From DTKD01 sp964494345 (GTDB lineage: Bacteria > Armatimonadota > UBA5829), in assembly GCA_964494345.1 (NCBI GenBank), contig CAZBSI010000003.1:310001-374000 (forward strand): 64,000 nucleotides of DNA, in the 5' to 3' direction. Each line of letters begins with the position of its first letter. Position 1 is the stretch's first letter. This document shows, in pieces, positions 34,773 through 43,764 of the stretch. A program made the position numbers and the translations under genes. A model generated the notes under the pieces. That model was not told where the DNA came from, searched no databases, and saw nothing but the letters and a program-made list of their open reading frames with translations.

Positions 34773-36273
34773 CCTGCCGCACCCCCTCTCTCTCCAGCAT
34801 ACTGAGAAACGCCCGCACAACCATAGGATGGAATTGAGTGCCGCTGCCCTTTTGAAGCTCATCTATGGCGCCTTGGAGGGTCCTCGGCACTCTGTATGTG
34901 CGTCGTTTTATCGCCCCACATATCGGACACTGCGTCGGGCGATCACTTTCACACGGCTCGTAGCCACACGCGTCGCAGACCCACTCCAACGAAAGCTCTC
35001 TATCGTCGGTCATCGCATCGAACGAATCCGCCACGGCGATGATCGAAGCCTCGATCGGGATAGTCGCGTGTTTCGTGGTCTCAGGATAACCCCGCCCGTC
35101 GTGCCATTTGTGGTGGTATCGAATCCAGTCCACAATATCTTCGACAAAATCGAGGTGGCTGATAATCTCCGCGCCCTTATCCGGGTGCTCTTTTATCATA
35201 TCCCACTCTTCGGCCTTCAATGTCGAAGTCTTATTGAGAATCTCCTCGCTAACCCCGATTTTGCCTATATCATGCAACAGCCCGGCAATAGTTATGTTGT
35301 TAATGCTCTCCGCTGAAAGCCTAAGCTCCCTGGCGAGCTTCTCGGACATATTCGCCACTCGCTTGAGATGTCCCCTGGTATACGGATGGTAGTGCTGCAT
35401 GTAGGTGGCCAGGGTGGTGATGGTGTCGAGATAGGCCGATTGTTCGGCGATTCGCTGGTAGTAGTAGTCGCGCAAGGCGATAAGCGGCAGACTCGTGAGC
35501 ACGAACGCCCAGGCTCCGATGTGGACATATAAATATGAAAGCATCAACGATACCACAACCAAAAGGCACTGCGGAGGAATAAGCGGGAGTTCGTTTTCGA
35601 TGATAACGGTGTGGACTCGACCAAGCCAGCTCAAAAGACCCTTTAAGTCCGGCAGAGGATCGAATAAAACTGCGGCGATCGCATTTTGAAAGACATCAAG
35701 CACAATCGCGGTGGTTGCTAACCCCAAAAACGGTATGACGAAACCGAACCATATATCCGGGGGCAAACCCCGAAGCAGGAAGGCTCCGCCGAGAGAATGG
35801 TACGCTATCGAAGCCACGCCTATCGACAGAACCAGCGAACACGGGCAACCTAATGTCATCCCCAGCATCCTGCCAAATCCGCCGCCCAGCCTGTTTTCCC
35901 AGCTACGGCTGATTCGTTTCATTCTGGGAAAAGATGATTCGTTGCCGGCCCGGCGAACTATCACATAAGCGGCTAATCCGAGCAGATCGGCGCTAAGCGA
36001 ACCGAGAAGGCAGATAACTATAGCTTGAGCCGGCCCAAAGACGCAGGCGGCGGCCCAGTAGATAGGGGCGCTTGGGGTGATCTCGGTTCGGTTCTCGTTG
36101 TCCTGACCCTTAACAAAGAGTTCAGCTAATAAACCGACGGCAAAGAACCAGGCCACAGAAACGAGGTCAGCGCTGTTGGCAGGGTAAACCTTCCACGTCA
36201 CCCATACCAGCAGAGCTGCCAATGCCACTGTAGTCCAGCGAAAAACCCTGTATGCCATCGGCACGCTGTTCAT
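34762..36273 (-). CDS. Membrane HD-GYP phosphodiesterase with zinc-ribbon insertion
   Basis: A 503-residue protein with about seven to eight N-terminal membrane helices (residues 10-275, a MASE-like sensor) and a complete HD-GYP domain (about 290-500): GHLKRVA, H334-D335 in LLHDIGKIGV, HPDKGAEI, YHHKWHDGRGYPE and AVADSFDAMT. Between DAMTDDRELS and the last helices there is an insertion with C433, C436, C441, C449 and C452 (CDACGYEPC, CPICG), a probable zinc ribbon. It should degrade cyclic di-GMP. It is co-transcribed with the RD variant downstream. Confidence 0.9.
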   Translation of the reverse strand: MNSVPMAYRVFRWTTVALAALLVWVTWKVYPANSADLVSVAWFFAVGLLAELFVKGQDNENRTEITPSAPIYWAAACVFGPAQAIVICLLGSLSADLLGLAAYVIVRRAGNESSFPRMKRISRSWENRLGGGFGRMLGMTLGCPCSLVLSIGVASIAYHSLGGAFLLRGLPPDIWFGFVIPFLGLATTAIVLDVFQNAIAAVLFDPLPDLKGLLSWLGRVHTVIIENELPLIPPQCLLVVVSLMLSYLYVHIGAWAFVLTSLPLIALRDYYYQRIAEQSAYLDTITTLATYMQHYHPYTRGHLKRVANMSEKLARELRLSAESINNITIAGLLHDIGKIGVSEEILNKTSTLKAEEWDMIKEHPDKGAEIISHLDFVEDIVDWIRYHHKWHDGRGYPETTKHATIPIEASIIAVADSFDAMTDDRELSLEWVCDACGYEPCESDRPTQCPICGAIKRRTYRVPRTLQGAIDELQKGSGTQFHPMVVRAFLSMLEREGVRQDAC

Positions 36274-36310
36274 TAGCCAAACACTCTGTTACAGGCGCCG
36301 GTCGTCGATA

Positions 36311-38356
36311 TTATCTGAAACCGGCTCCGAGATCGCGAGTCAGGGCTTCCTTTACGGAACCTAGAACGGAGTTGACTTCCTCGTCGGTCAGAGTTTTTTC
36401 AGGAGACCTAAAAACCATGGAGACCGTCAGGCTGGCACTTCCTGTTCCTACCTGCTCGCCTCTATATACATCCAGCAATCTGATTTGTTCGATATAACCC
36501 TTGCCGGATTCGGCTATTATCGCCTCGAGTCGTTCGTATTTTACTTCGTCCGGCACCACAACGGCCATATGCCTGTGCAGTGCGGGATATTTTGCCACGT
36601 GCCGGTATATCAGCGTGCCCGGCACCAGGCTCATCAACTTTTCAAAGTCCAATTCGTAGACATTAACCCGGCATTTCATGTCCAGCTCTTCAGCAACTTT
36701 GGGCGCAACCTCGCCGATTATCCCGACCTCGGCGCCGTTTATAAGAATCCGACCGCGCCTGGTGGGATGCAGAAGAGGGTCATCGGATTCGACGTACTGC
36801 ACCTGCGTTACCCCAAGGGCGTCAAACAGGCTCTCTACAATCCCTTTGCAGATAAAAAAGTCTGATTCCATAGCACCGGTCGGCAAACTCCAGGAACTGC
36901 GCCACAAATTGCCGGCCACGGCTCCTGATATGGCTAACTTCTCGATTAGCTCGCCGCCTGGCGTCTTCAAATATACTTTGCCGATCTCGAAAATACAGAT
37001 GTCGTTTATTCCGTGGGATTGGTTGCGCTCGATGACCCCCAACAGGTTGGGCGCGATCATAGGGCGCAGAGAGTCGGTGTCCTCGGTGAGGATATTGCGA
37101 AGGCGGATTATCTGATCTGATCTGCCGTAAATTTCAGCCAGGTCGCTGTCGACAAGGCTGTGAGTCAACACTTCCTGACCGCCGCAAGACATCAGTATGC
37201 GGCGGATGCGGTCTCTGAACAGGCCCTCTTTGCTGTCCGAACCCTGTTTTTGGGCCTTTGGCAGCGTCATTGGCAGATTTTCATAGCCATACGCACGGCC
37301 AATTTCCTCGATAACGTCTATCTCTCTGGTCACATCCGGTCGGAAGGTGGGGATGGTAGAGATTAACACGTCACCATTAAGGGTCGTCTTAATATGAAGC
37401 CCGTTTAAGCGCTCCACCATAGACTCCGCCGAGAGGTTGATGCCTAGCATAGCGTTTGCCCTCTCTACCCTTGTCGTGACCTGGCGAGCTTCAGCGGGGG
37501 TTGGATATACGTCGACTATACCCTCGGCGGCTTGTCCCCCGGCGATCTCACACATAAGCTCGGCCGCGCGCACAGCGGCAATGTCGGCTATGCACGGATC
37601 GACGCCGCGTTCGAATCTGTAGGAAGCCTCAGTGACCATACCGAGTTGCTTCGAAGTGCGACGAACGCTCGTGCCCGCAAAATTGGCCGCCTCTATGAGG
37701 ATATCTTTTGTGTTCTCGTTGATCTCGGAGTCCAACCCTCCCATTACGCCTGCGATTGCCACAGGCCGATCGGCGTCCGCTATAACCAGCATATCCTCGC
37801 AAAGGTCACGCGGTGTGCCGTCCAAAGAGGTAATCTTTTCGCCTTTTTTCGCCCTGCGAACGACCACTCGAGAACTGTTGAGAAGGTCGAGGTCGAATGC
37901 GTGCAGGGGCTGGCCAAGTTCCAGCATAACGTAGTTCGTGATATCGACAATATTGTTAATTGGCCGCATACCGGCTGCGATCAGCCTGGCCTGCATCCAA
38001 TCCGGAGATGGCTCGATCTTCGCGCCGCGCACCACCACTCCGACATAACGACCGCACAAATCTGGGTCTTTTATCTCGATAGAGACGAGTTCTGAAGCCG
38101 CAGGGGCAGTGCCGGTGACCTTGGGCTCAGGCATCTTGACGCTTGCGCCGACAAGAGGCGCTGCTTCCCTGGCGACGCCGAGCACCGAAAGCCAGTCACC
38201 CCTGTTCGGCGTCACCTTGACGTCGAAAACTGTTTCGTCCCCTATTTGAGTAACCTCTTCAACCTCCAGACCCGCCATCGTCAGCTTGTCGGCGAGTTCG
38301 TCAAGCGGACAGTTGAAGTCGATCAATTCTTTTAACCAGCTAATCGGCAGTTTCAT
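36311..38356 (-). CDS. pheT: Phenylalanine-tRNA ligase beta subunit, short form
   Basis: The beta chain of the alpha2-beta2 enzyme. N-terminal MKLPISWLKELIDF and GLEVEEVTQIGDETVFDVKVTPNRGDWLSVLGVARE run directly together. In usual PheT a tRNA-binding (EMAPII-like, B2) domain of about 110 residues separates these two stretches. The B3/B4 editing domain, B5 core and C-terminal anticodon-binding domain (FDX-ACB, ending LGAGFR) are present. At 681 residues it is about 110 shorter than typical. Its ATG follows the pheS stop closely (4 bp). Confidence 0.95.
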   Translation of the reverse strand: MKLPISWLKELIDFNCPLDELADKLTMAGLEVEEVTQIGDETVFDVKVTPNRGDWLSVLGVAREAAPLVGASVKMPEPKVTGTAPAASELVSIEIKDPDLCGRYVGVVVRGAKIEPSPDWMQARLIAAGMRPINNIVDITNYVMLELGQPLHAFDLDLLNSSRVVVRRAKKGEKITSLDGTPRDLCEDMLVIADADRPVAIAGVMGGLDSEINENTKDILIEAANFAGTSVRRTSKQLGMVTEASYRFERGVDPCIADIAAVRAAELMCEIAGGQAAEGIVDVYPTPAEARQVTTRVERANAMLGINLSAESMVERLNGLHIKTTLNGDVLISTIPTFRPDVTREIDVIEEIGRAYGYENLPMTLPKAQKQGSDSKEGLFRDRIRRILMSCGGQEVLTHSLVDSDLAEIYGRSDQIIRLRNILTEDTDSLRPMIAPNLLGVIERNQSHGINDICIFEIGKVYLKTPGGELIEKLAISGAVAGNLWRSSWSLPTGAMESDFFICKGIVESLFDALGVTQVQYVESDDPLLHPTRRGRILINGAEVGIIGEVAPKVAEELDMKCRVNVYELDFEKLMSLVPGTLIYRHVAKYPALHRHMAVVVPDEVKYERLEAIIAESGKGYIEQIRLLDVYRGEQVGTGSASLTVSMVFRSPEKTLTDEEVNSVLGSVKEALTRDLGAGFR

Positions 38357-38359
38357 AGC

Positions 38360-39385
38360 CTACAGTTGCCTCAGAAATCTCAAATCGTTATCCATAAACA
38401 GGCGCAAATCGTCGATGCCATGCTGCACCATCGGCATTCGCTCGATGCCGAATCCGAATGCGAAGCCTGTGTATTCCTCGGAGTCGATGCCCGCGCCCTC
38501 CAGCACATTGGGGTGGATCATCCCAGCGCCCGCAAGTTCCAACCAGCCGCTGCCCTTACATACGTTGCAGCCCTCTCCCGCGCAGATCGAGCAGGTCACT
38601 GCGACCTCAGCGCCCGGCTCAACAAATGGGAAGAAGTCCGGTCTGAACCGCACATTAGTCTGCGGGCCGAACATTCCTACCGCGAATTGATAGAGAGTGC
38701 CCTTCAGGTCGGCCATTGTGATCCCGTGATCCACACAGAAGCAGTCCACCTGATGGAAAGTATGCCCGTGGGTCGCGTCTACAGCGTCGACACGATAGCA
38801 TTTGCCCATAGTGCAGACCATAATCGGCGGCTTGCGCTTCTCCATCTGCCTGTGCTGATATGCCGTCGTATGGGTGCGCAGCAGGCGATCGTCGGTGATG
38901 TAGAAGCTCATCTGCTCGTCGATGGCGGGATGATCGAGCGGGTAGTTCAAGGCCTCAAAATTGTAATGGTAAGACTCGACTTCCGGGCTTTCGACGATGT
39001 CATAGCCGAGCCTGACGAAGATATCTTTTATTTTGTCCAGCGTCTGAACGAGAATATGCGGCCTGCCGATGCGATAGAACCTGCCCGGCAGGGTGATGTC
39101 GATAGCCTCCGCTGCCAGCTTTGCGTCGATTTCAGTTCCGGCGATCTGTTGTTTTCGGTTCTCAATCGCCTCAGTAATGCGCTCCTTGAGGTCGTTGACT
39201 GCCTGGCCGAATCCCTTACGCTGTTCGGTCGGCAGAGACCCGATTTTGCGCAGTTGCAGTGTAAGCTCACCTTTTCTGCCAAGATATTCGGTGTCGATGG
39301 CGTCGAGTTCGGCTGATGTGGTGGCCTGTGCCACTCTCTGCATCGCCAAATTGGCCAGTTGCTCAAGGTTATCAGATTCACTCAT
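38360..39385 (-). CDS. pheS: Phenylalanine-tRNA ligase alpha subunit
   Basis: The catalytic class II subunit, 341 residues. It has an N-terminal coiled coil (about 1-90), TLPGRF, the motif 2 region THGHTFHQVDCFCVDHGI, a CSICAGEGCNVCKGSGW cysteine cluster as in many bacterial PheS, and motif 3 FAFGFGIERMPMVQHGI. It is followed closely by pheT and preceded by a structured leader on the same strand after rplT. Confidence 0.97.
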   Translation of the reverse strand: MSESDNLEQLANLAMQRVAQATTSAELDAIDTEYLGRKGELTLQLRKIGSLPTEQRKGFGQAVNDLKERITEAIENRKQQIAGTEIDAKLAAEAIDITLPGRFYRIGRPHILVQTLDKIKDIFVRLGYDIVESPEVESYHYNFEALNYPLDHPAIDEQMSFYITDDRLLRTHTTAYQHRQMEKRKPPIMVCTMGKCYRVDAVDATHGHTFHQVDCFCVDHGITMADLKGTLYQFAVGMFGPQTNVRFRPDFFPFVEPGAEVAVTCSICAGEGCNVCKGSGWLELAGAGMIHPNVLEGAGIDSEEYTGFAFGFGIERMPMVQHGIDDLRLFMDNDLRFLRQL

Positions 39386-39407
39386 CAGTTACAGGCCTCT
39401 TAAAGCA

Positions 39408-39518
39408 CCAGCGTCCAATTGCATACGACCGAACTCCGGCTCACGCACGCTTTCGGTATAATCACCGCCAGAACAGTGCGTATAGCAGTATGTTCGTCCT
39501 TAGGCTATTGGACGCTGG
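39408..39518 (-). promoter_or_regulatory. Structured leader between rplT and pheS
   Basis: On the transcript strand a perfect 12-bp stem (39507-39518 with 39408-39419; arm ATTGGACGCTGG) closes an 87-nt region. Inside, CATAC/GTATG and ACCGAA/TTCGGT give a nested arm. A separate short hairpin GCCCGC-loop-GCGGGC lies at 39539-39554, close to the rplT stop. No T-box consensus is visible. The element sits where pheST attenuators occur in other bacteria. Confidence 0.5.
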
Positions 39519-39562
39519 GCGAAATTGTCTTTTGCTGTAGCCCGCGTATGCGGGCGAGTTCT

Positions 39563-39925
39563 CTACGCGGTCACGATTTGGCTTCTTGCCTGCTCAACGA
39601 GAGCGGCGAAGCTCTGTGCGTCTGCGATCGCCATATCCGCAAGCACTTTCCTGTCAAGGTCAATTCCGGCTTTCCTCAAGCCTTCCATAAACCTGCTATA
39701 AGGCATTCCGCTTGCACGGCAACCCGCGCTGATCCGCGTTATCCACAATCGGCGGAAGTCTCTTTTCTTGTTCCGCCTGTCTCGGTAGGCATAGTTGCCG
39801 GACTTCATAACCGCTTCTTTTGCGGTTTTGAAGAGCCGACTCTTACCACCCCAGTAGCCGCTGGCGGCTTTTAGGACTTTATGGTGACGCTTATGCGTCA
39901 TTGTCCCACGTTTTACGCGTGGCAT
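39563..39925 (-). CDS. rplT: 50S ribosomal protein L20
   Basis: A 120-residue basic protein with the family N terminus MPRVKRGTMTHKRHHKVLKAASGYWG and the conserved segment NKKRDFRRLWITRI. L20 is needed early in large-subunit assembly and in many bacteria represses its own operon. It lies between rpmI and pheS in the standard order. Confidence 0.98.
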   Translation of the reverse strand: MPRVKRGTMTHKRHHKVLKAASGYWGGKSRLFKTAKEAVMKSGNYAYRDRRNKKRDFRRLWITRISAGCRASGMPYSRFMEGLRKAGIDLDRKVLADMAIADAQSFAALVEQARSQIVTA

Positions 39926-40002
39926 CTATTTTGCTTCTCCCTTGCTATCAAAAATCCGAGGCATCGGTCATACCGGCCGCCCCGCTGCTGTGTTGACGTA
40001 GC

Positions 40003-40200
40003 CTACAGGCTCGGAACCAGTCTCTTGATGATTTTGGTCTCTCCGGTCGTCACGCCCGACTTAAGCGACAGTCGGCGTTTTGCGGCGGCAGACTTTCTCA
40101 TCTTCAAGTGGTTCATGCCTGTGTTGCTGCGGCGAATTTTACCCTTGCCTGTCACTTCAAATCGCTTCGCCGCTGTCTTATTTGTCTTCAGTTTCGGCAC
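40003..40200 (-). CDS. rpmI: 50S ribosomal protein L35
   Basis: A 65-residue basic protein with MPKLKTNKTAAKRFEVTGKG and a HLKMRKSAAAKRRL stretch. The start is GTG at 40200 with GAGG about 9 bp upstream. Gene order infC-rpmI-rplT is conserved across bacteria. Confidence 0.97.
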   Translation of the reverse strand: MPKLKTNKTAAKRFEVTGKGKIRRSNTGMNHLKMRKSAAAKRRLSLKSGVTTGETKIIKRLVPSL

Positions 40201-40250
40201 TTATCAATACCTCGTTATCGTACTCCTGCAAAGGAGCCATGCTATCTATG

Positions 40251-40772
40251 CTATTTTTCTACAATGGGGGCGAGGATCAAAGTCATCGTCCTGCCCTCCA
40301 TCGACGGTGGTTTCTCAACGGTGCCCAGATTTTGTTCCTTGGCCACTTCCGCCATTCTGCCCAACGATTCCCTGGCAAACTCCGGATGGGTGAACTCTCT
40401 GCTTCGGAAGATCACCGTCACCTTGACTTTGTGTCCCTCTTTAAGGAACTTGAGAGCGTTGCGCAGTTTGAATTGGAAATCATGCTCGTCGGTACCCGGA
40501 CGCATACGAATGCCTTTAATATCGGACATTCGCTGCTTTTTCTGAGACTCCCGCTCCCGCTTGCCAAGCTCATACTTGTATTTGCCGTAGTCCATTATGC
40601 GGCAAACAGGCGGATTGGCGGTCGGCGAGACCTCGATAACATCGAGTCCACGCTGCCGAGCAATATCCAGCGCTTCACGGAACGGAACGACTCCGACTTG
40701 GGCGCCATTCTCGTCGATCAATCGGACTTCGCGCGCCCGAATGCGCTCATTAACCCTGAGGTCCTTGGCTAT
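40251..40772 (-). CDS. infC: Translation initiation factor IF-3, probable AUA start
   Basis: IF-3 keeps subunits apart and proofreads initiator tRNA and start codon. The standard start codons only allow a TTG at 40721, which has no Shine-Dalgarno and would delete the conserved N terminus. The same frame continues upstream as AKDLRVNERIRAREVRLIDENG, the family consensus, back to an ATA at 40772 placed 8 nt after GGTG of AGAGGTGAT. A protein of 173 residues results, the normal length. Rare starts (AUU in Escherichia coli) make infC self-regulating through IF-3 proofreading; AUA here would do the same. Confidence 0.9.
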   Translation of the reverse strand: MAKDLRVNERIRAREVRLIDENGAQVGVVPFREALDIARQRGLDVIEVSPTANPPVCRIMDYGKYKYELGKRERESQKKQRMSDIKGIRMRPGTDEHDFQFKLRNALKFLKEGHKVKVTVIFRSREFTHPEFARESLGRMAEVAKEQNLGTVEKPPSMEGRTMTLILAPIVEK

Positions 40773-40845
40773 TTGTATATCACCTCTAAAGAGATTAGCC
40801 GGTCACACGTGTCGAAACAACCGCCCAACCGACAAGACGGAAATA

Positions 40846-40875
40846 AGTATAGCGAAAACCCTATCAGTCTGTCAA
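40846..40875 (-). promoter_or_regulatory. Promoter for infC within the thrS end
   Basis: On the minus strand TTGACA (40875-40870) and TATACT (40851-40846) are 18 bp apart. The -35 lies in the last codons of thrS. It would give infC-rpmI-rplT a supply of mRNA independent of thrS. Confidence 0.65.
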
Positions 40876-42579
40876 CTCTTTTTTAAGCCGCTCTATCAGA
40901 TCGGCAACACTGATTGCTCCGAGGTCACCTTCTGCGCGAGACCGAACCGCCACCGCGCCGGCCTCCTGCTCCCTGTCACCCACAACCAGCATATAGGGTA
41001 TCTTATGAAGCTGCGCCTCCCGAATCTTATACCCCGTTTTTTCGTTACGATCGTCGACTTCGACCCTGAAACCCTGTTGTGTGAGTTCATCGGCGACCTT
41101 ACGGGCATACTCCGCATGTCGATCGGCGATGGGTATCATCACCGCCTGCACCGGCGCAAGCCACAGCGGGAACGCGCCCGCGTAGTGCTCGATCAACACA
41201 CCCATAAACCGTTCCATAGAGCCCAAAAGCGCACGGTGGATCATAATCGGCCTGTGGTGTGCGTTGTCCTGGCCGACATAGGTGAGATCGAATCGCTCCG
41301 GCTCGTTGAAGTCGACTTGAATCGTGCTGCATTGCCAGACCCGACCGATGGCGTCTTTTATCTTCACGTCGATCTTTGGGCCGTAGAACGCGCCCCCACC
41401 CTCGTCGACCTCATAAGATAATCCCTGAGCCTCCAACGCCGACCGTAACGCCTCTGTCGCCTGCTCCCAGACATCGTCCTCGCCGACCGAGTGCTCCGGC
41501 CTGGTCGACAAAAATACTTCGTAATCCGAGAAGCCGAATCGCCTGAGCATGCTCAAAACGAACTCCAGCACTCGCTTGGTCTCGGAGTCCAGTTGTTCGC
41601 GTGAGCACATAATGTGCGCATCATCCTGAGTGAAGCCGCGCACCCTCATCAGGCCGTGCAATACCCCGGACCTCTCATAGCGATAGACCGTGCCAAGCTC
41701 AGCCCATCTGATCGGAAGTTCTCGATAGCTGCGCACTCTGGATTTATAGATGAGCAGATGGAACGGGCAGTTCATCGGCTTGATAAGATACGGGGTATCG
41801 TCGACATCCATCGGCTGATACATATTCTCAGTAAAGAAATCGAGATGACCGCTGGTGCGCCACAGGTCCTGGCGCGCGATGTGCGGGGTTATTACCAGTT
41901 CGTAACCATTTTTGAGGTGTTCGCTTCTCCAGTGATTCTCGATAAGAGTGCGAACCAGCGCGCCCTTCGGATGCCAGAACACCAATCCCGGCCCCGCCTC
42001 TTCCTGAAGCGAGAACAGGTCAAGCTCGCGTCCCAGCTTGCGATGATCGCGCTTTTCGGCCTCTTCGAGCATCTTTAGATAATCGTCGAGTTCTTCCTGA
42101 GACGCAAATGCCGTGCCATAGATGCGTTGCAACATGTCGTTGCGCTCGTCACCGCGCCAATACGCGCCGGAGGATTTGAGCAGCTTAAACGCCTTGATCT
42201 CGCCGGGGTTGTCGATATGCGGCCCGCGGCAGAGGTCAACGAAGTCGCCCTCCTCGTAGATACTGATGGCCTCGTCTTCGGGCAGTTCCTGGATCAGTTC
42301 GAGCTTGTAAGGTTCATCTGCGAACATTTCCAGCGCCTGCTCGCGGGATATCTCCTTGCGCACAAACGGCCGCGCCGCCTTGATAACCTGCTCCATTTCA
42401 GCGCTTATTTTTTCGAGATCATCCGGAGTAAAGGGGTGCTCTACGCCAAAATCGTAGTAAAACCCCTCCTCTATCGCCGGACCAATCGCTATTCGAGCAT
42501 CCGGAAAGAGGTTCTTAACCGCATGCGCCATTACATGAGACGCACTGTGCCTTAGAGCTTCGATATCATAACTAGCCAT
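40864..42579 (-). CDS. thrS: Threonine-tRNA ligase lacking the TGS domain
   Basis: A 571-residue class II synthetase. It begins at the editing (N2/SAD) domain with RHSASHVMAHAVKNLFPDARI, whose HxxxH motif clears mischarged serine. The catalytic domain has the zinc ligand in MNCPFH and motif 2 YRYERSGVLHGLMRVRGFTQDDAH; the anticodon domain follows (PVQAVMIPI...). The N-terminal TGS domain (about 60 residues) found in most ThrRS is absent. The ATG has AAGGA 7 bp upstream, so the truncation is not a start error. First gene of the thrS-infC-rpmI-rplT-pheST cluster. Confidence 0.96.
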   Translation of the reverse strand: MASYDIEALRHSASHVMAHAVKNLFPDARIAIGPAIEEGFYYDFGVEHPFTPDDLEKISAEMEQVIKAARPFVRKEISREQALEMFADEPYKLELIQELPEDEAISIYEEGDFVDLCRGPHIDNPGEIKAFKLLKSSGAYWRGDERNDMLQRIYGTAFASQEELDDYLKMLEEAEKRDHRKLGRELDLFSLQEEAGPGLVFWHPKGALVRTLIENHWRSEHLKNGYELVITPHIARQDLWRTSGHLDFFTENMYQPMDVDDTPYLIKPMNCPFHLLIYKSRVRSYRELPIRWAELGTVYRYERSGVLHGLMRVRGFTQDDAHIMCSREQLDSETKRVLEFVLSMLRRFGFSDYEVFLSTRPEHSVGEDDVWEQATEALRSALEAQGLSYEVDEGGGAFYGPKIDVKIKDAIGRVWQCSTIQVDFNEPERFDLTYVGQDNAHHRPIMIHRALLGSMERFMGVLIEHYAGAFPLWLAPVQAVMIPIADRHAEYARKVADELTQQGFRVEVDDRNEKTGYKIREAQLHKIPYMLVVGDREQEAGAVAVRSRAEGDLGAISVADLIERLKKELTD

Positions 42580-42621
42580 TTTGTTTCCTTCGATATGTCA
42601 ATAATCGGTTGCTCAATAATG

Positions 42622-43608
42622 TTAATCGCCGTATCCGTCGGGATGGGCGTTGTGCCAGTTCCATGCGCTGCTTACTATAGATTCAAGGTCGGTAAACGCC
42701 GGTTTCCAGCCGAGTTCGGCGCTGATTTTCTTCGAACTGGCCACGAGTACCGCGGGGTCTCCGGGTCTTCTGTCGGATGGTATCGCCTTCACCTGCCTGC
42801 CGGATACTTTTTCGACCATTTTCACGACTTCCATTACCGAATAGCCGTTGCCGTTGCCGAGATTGTAAGCCGTAGTGCCTTTTCCGGCCCGAAGCGCGTC
42901 CAAACCGAGCAGATGGGCTTGAGCGAGATCGGTAACATGAATGTAGTCCCTTACGCACGTGCCGTCTGGAGTCGGCCAATCGGCGCCGAATATCTTCACA
43001 TCCGGTCGCTGTCCTAAAGCTGCCTGGATTATAAGCGGGATAAGATGATGTTCCGGCGTGTGGTCCTCTCCGATCAGGCCCGATGGGTCCGCGCCAGCTG
43101 CATTGAAATATCTTAATGAGATCGACCTGAGACCGTAAGCATGCTCGTATTCTTTTAATATGTGCTCCAGCATCAATTTCGAGCGACCATACGGATTTGT
43201 GGGGTCCTGCGGGTGATTCTCCGGAATCGGAACGATTTCAGGCTCGCCAAACGTGGCCGCGCTAGATGAGAAGATCATCATTTTGACGTCGTTTTCCAGC
43301 ATAACCTGAAGCATTGCCAGACTTTTGGAGATGTTATTGAGATAATATTTCTGAGGGTCCGCCACCGATTCGCCTACCGCGGCAAAAGCAGCGAAGTGCA
43401 TAACTGCGTCGATCTTGTTAGAAGTGAATATCTGGCGAAGCAGAGCCTGATCGCCGATGTCGCCTATGACGATTTCACTGCCGCTTGAAGCCTGTTTGTG
43501 GCCGAATATGAGGTTGTCGAGACAGATAACCTTCTCGCCTCGCTCGACCAATAACTTAACGGCGTGGCTGCCCACATAACCAAGCCCGCCGGTAACAAGA
43601 ATCGCCAT
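42622..43608 (-). CDS. galE: UDP-glucose 4-epimerase
   Basis: Interconverts UDP-glucose and UDP-galactose for envelope polysaccharide. An extended short-chain dehydrogenase of 328 residues with NAD-binding GGLGYVGSHAVK, MHFAAFAAVGESV, catalytic Ser region SSAATFGEPE and the Y-x3-K motif in NPYGRSKLML. The later GTCVRDYIHVTDLAQAHL and YNLGNGNGYSVMEV are typical. It is 42 bp upstream of thrS on the same strand. Confidence 0.94.
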   Translation of the reverse strand: MAILVTGGLGYVGSHAVKLLVERGEKVICLDNLIFGHKQASSGSEIVIGDIGDQALLRQIFTSNKIDAVMHFAAFAAVGESVADPQKYYLNNISKSLAMLQVMLENDVKMMIFSSSAATFGEPEIVPIPENHPQDPTNPYGRSKLMLEHILKEYEHAYGLRSISLRYFNAAGADPSGLIGEDHTPEHHLIPLIIQAALGQRPDVKIFGADWPTPDGTCVRDYIHVTDLAQAHLLGLDALRAGKGTTAYNLGNGNGYSVMEVVKMVEKVSGRQVKAIPSDRRPGDPAVLVASSKKISAELGWKPAFTDLESIVSSAWNWHNAHPDGYGD

Positions 43609-43764
43609 TTAGACACGCCCTCCCAGAAGATGCAGATATCGTAATCCATCGCACCGAACGCCCAGTTCAGTCCAATGGCTATTGGGAGCGCCCGTGCCGG
43701 GTGAATACTCGAACCTGCCACATTATACTCCCCAGTAAGGCCAATGGCAAGAAGAGTGGCTCAT

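Noticed and set aside
34773..34862. 30-residue extension of the first HD-GYP protein
   Set aside because: It lies wholly inside the upstream HD-GYP gene and is rich in Arg and Cys without membrane or domain character.
39386..39562. T-box riboswitch before pheST
   Set aside because: The conserved T-box sequence (AGGGUGGNACCGCG) and antiterminator are not present.
40251..40721. Short IF-3 starting at TTG 40721
   Set aside because: It would lose the conserved N-terminal VNERIRAREV segment and has no ribosome binding site, whereas the ATA at 40772 has both.
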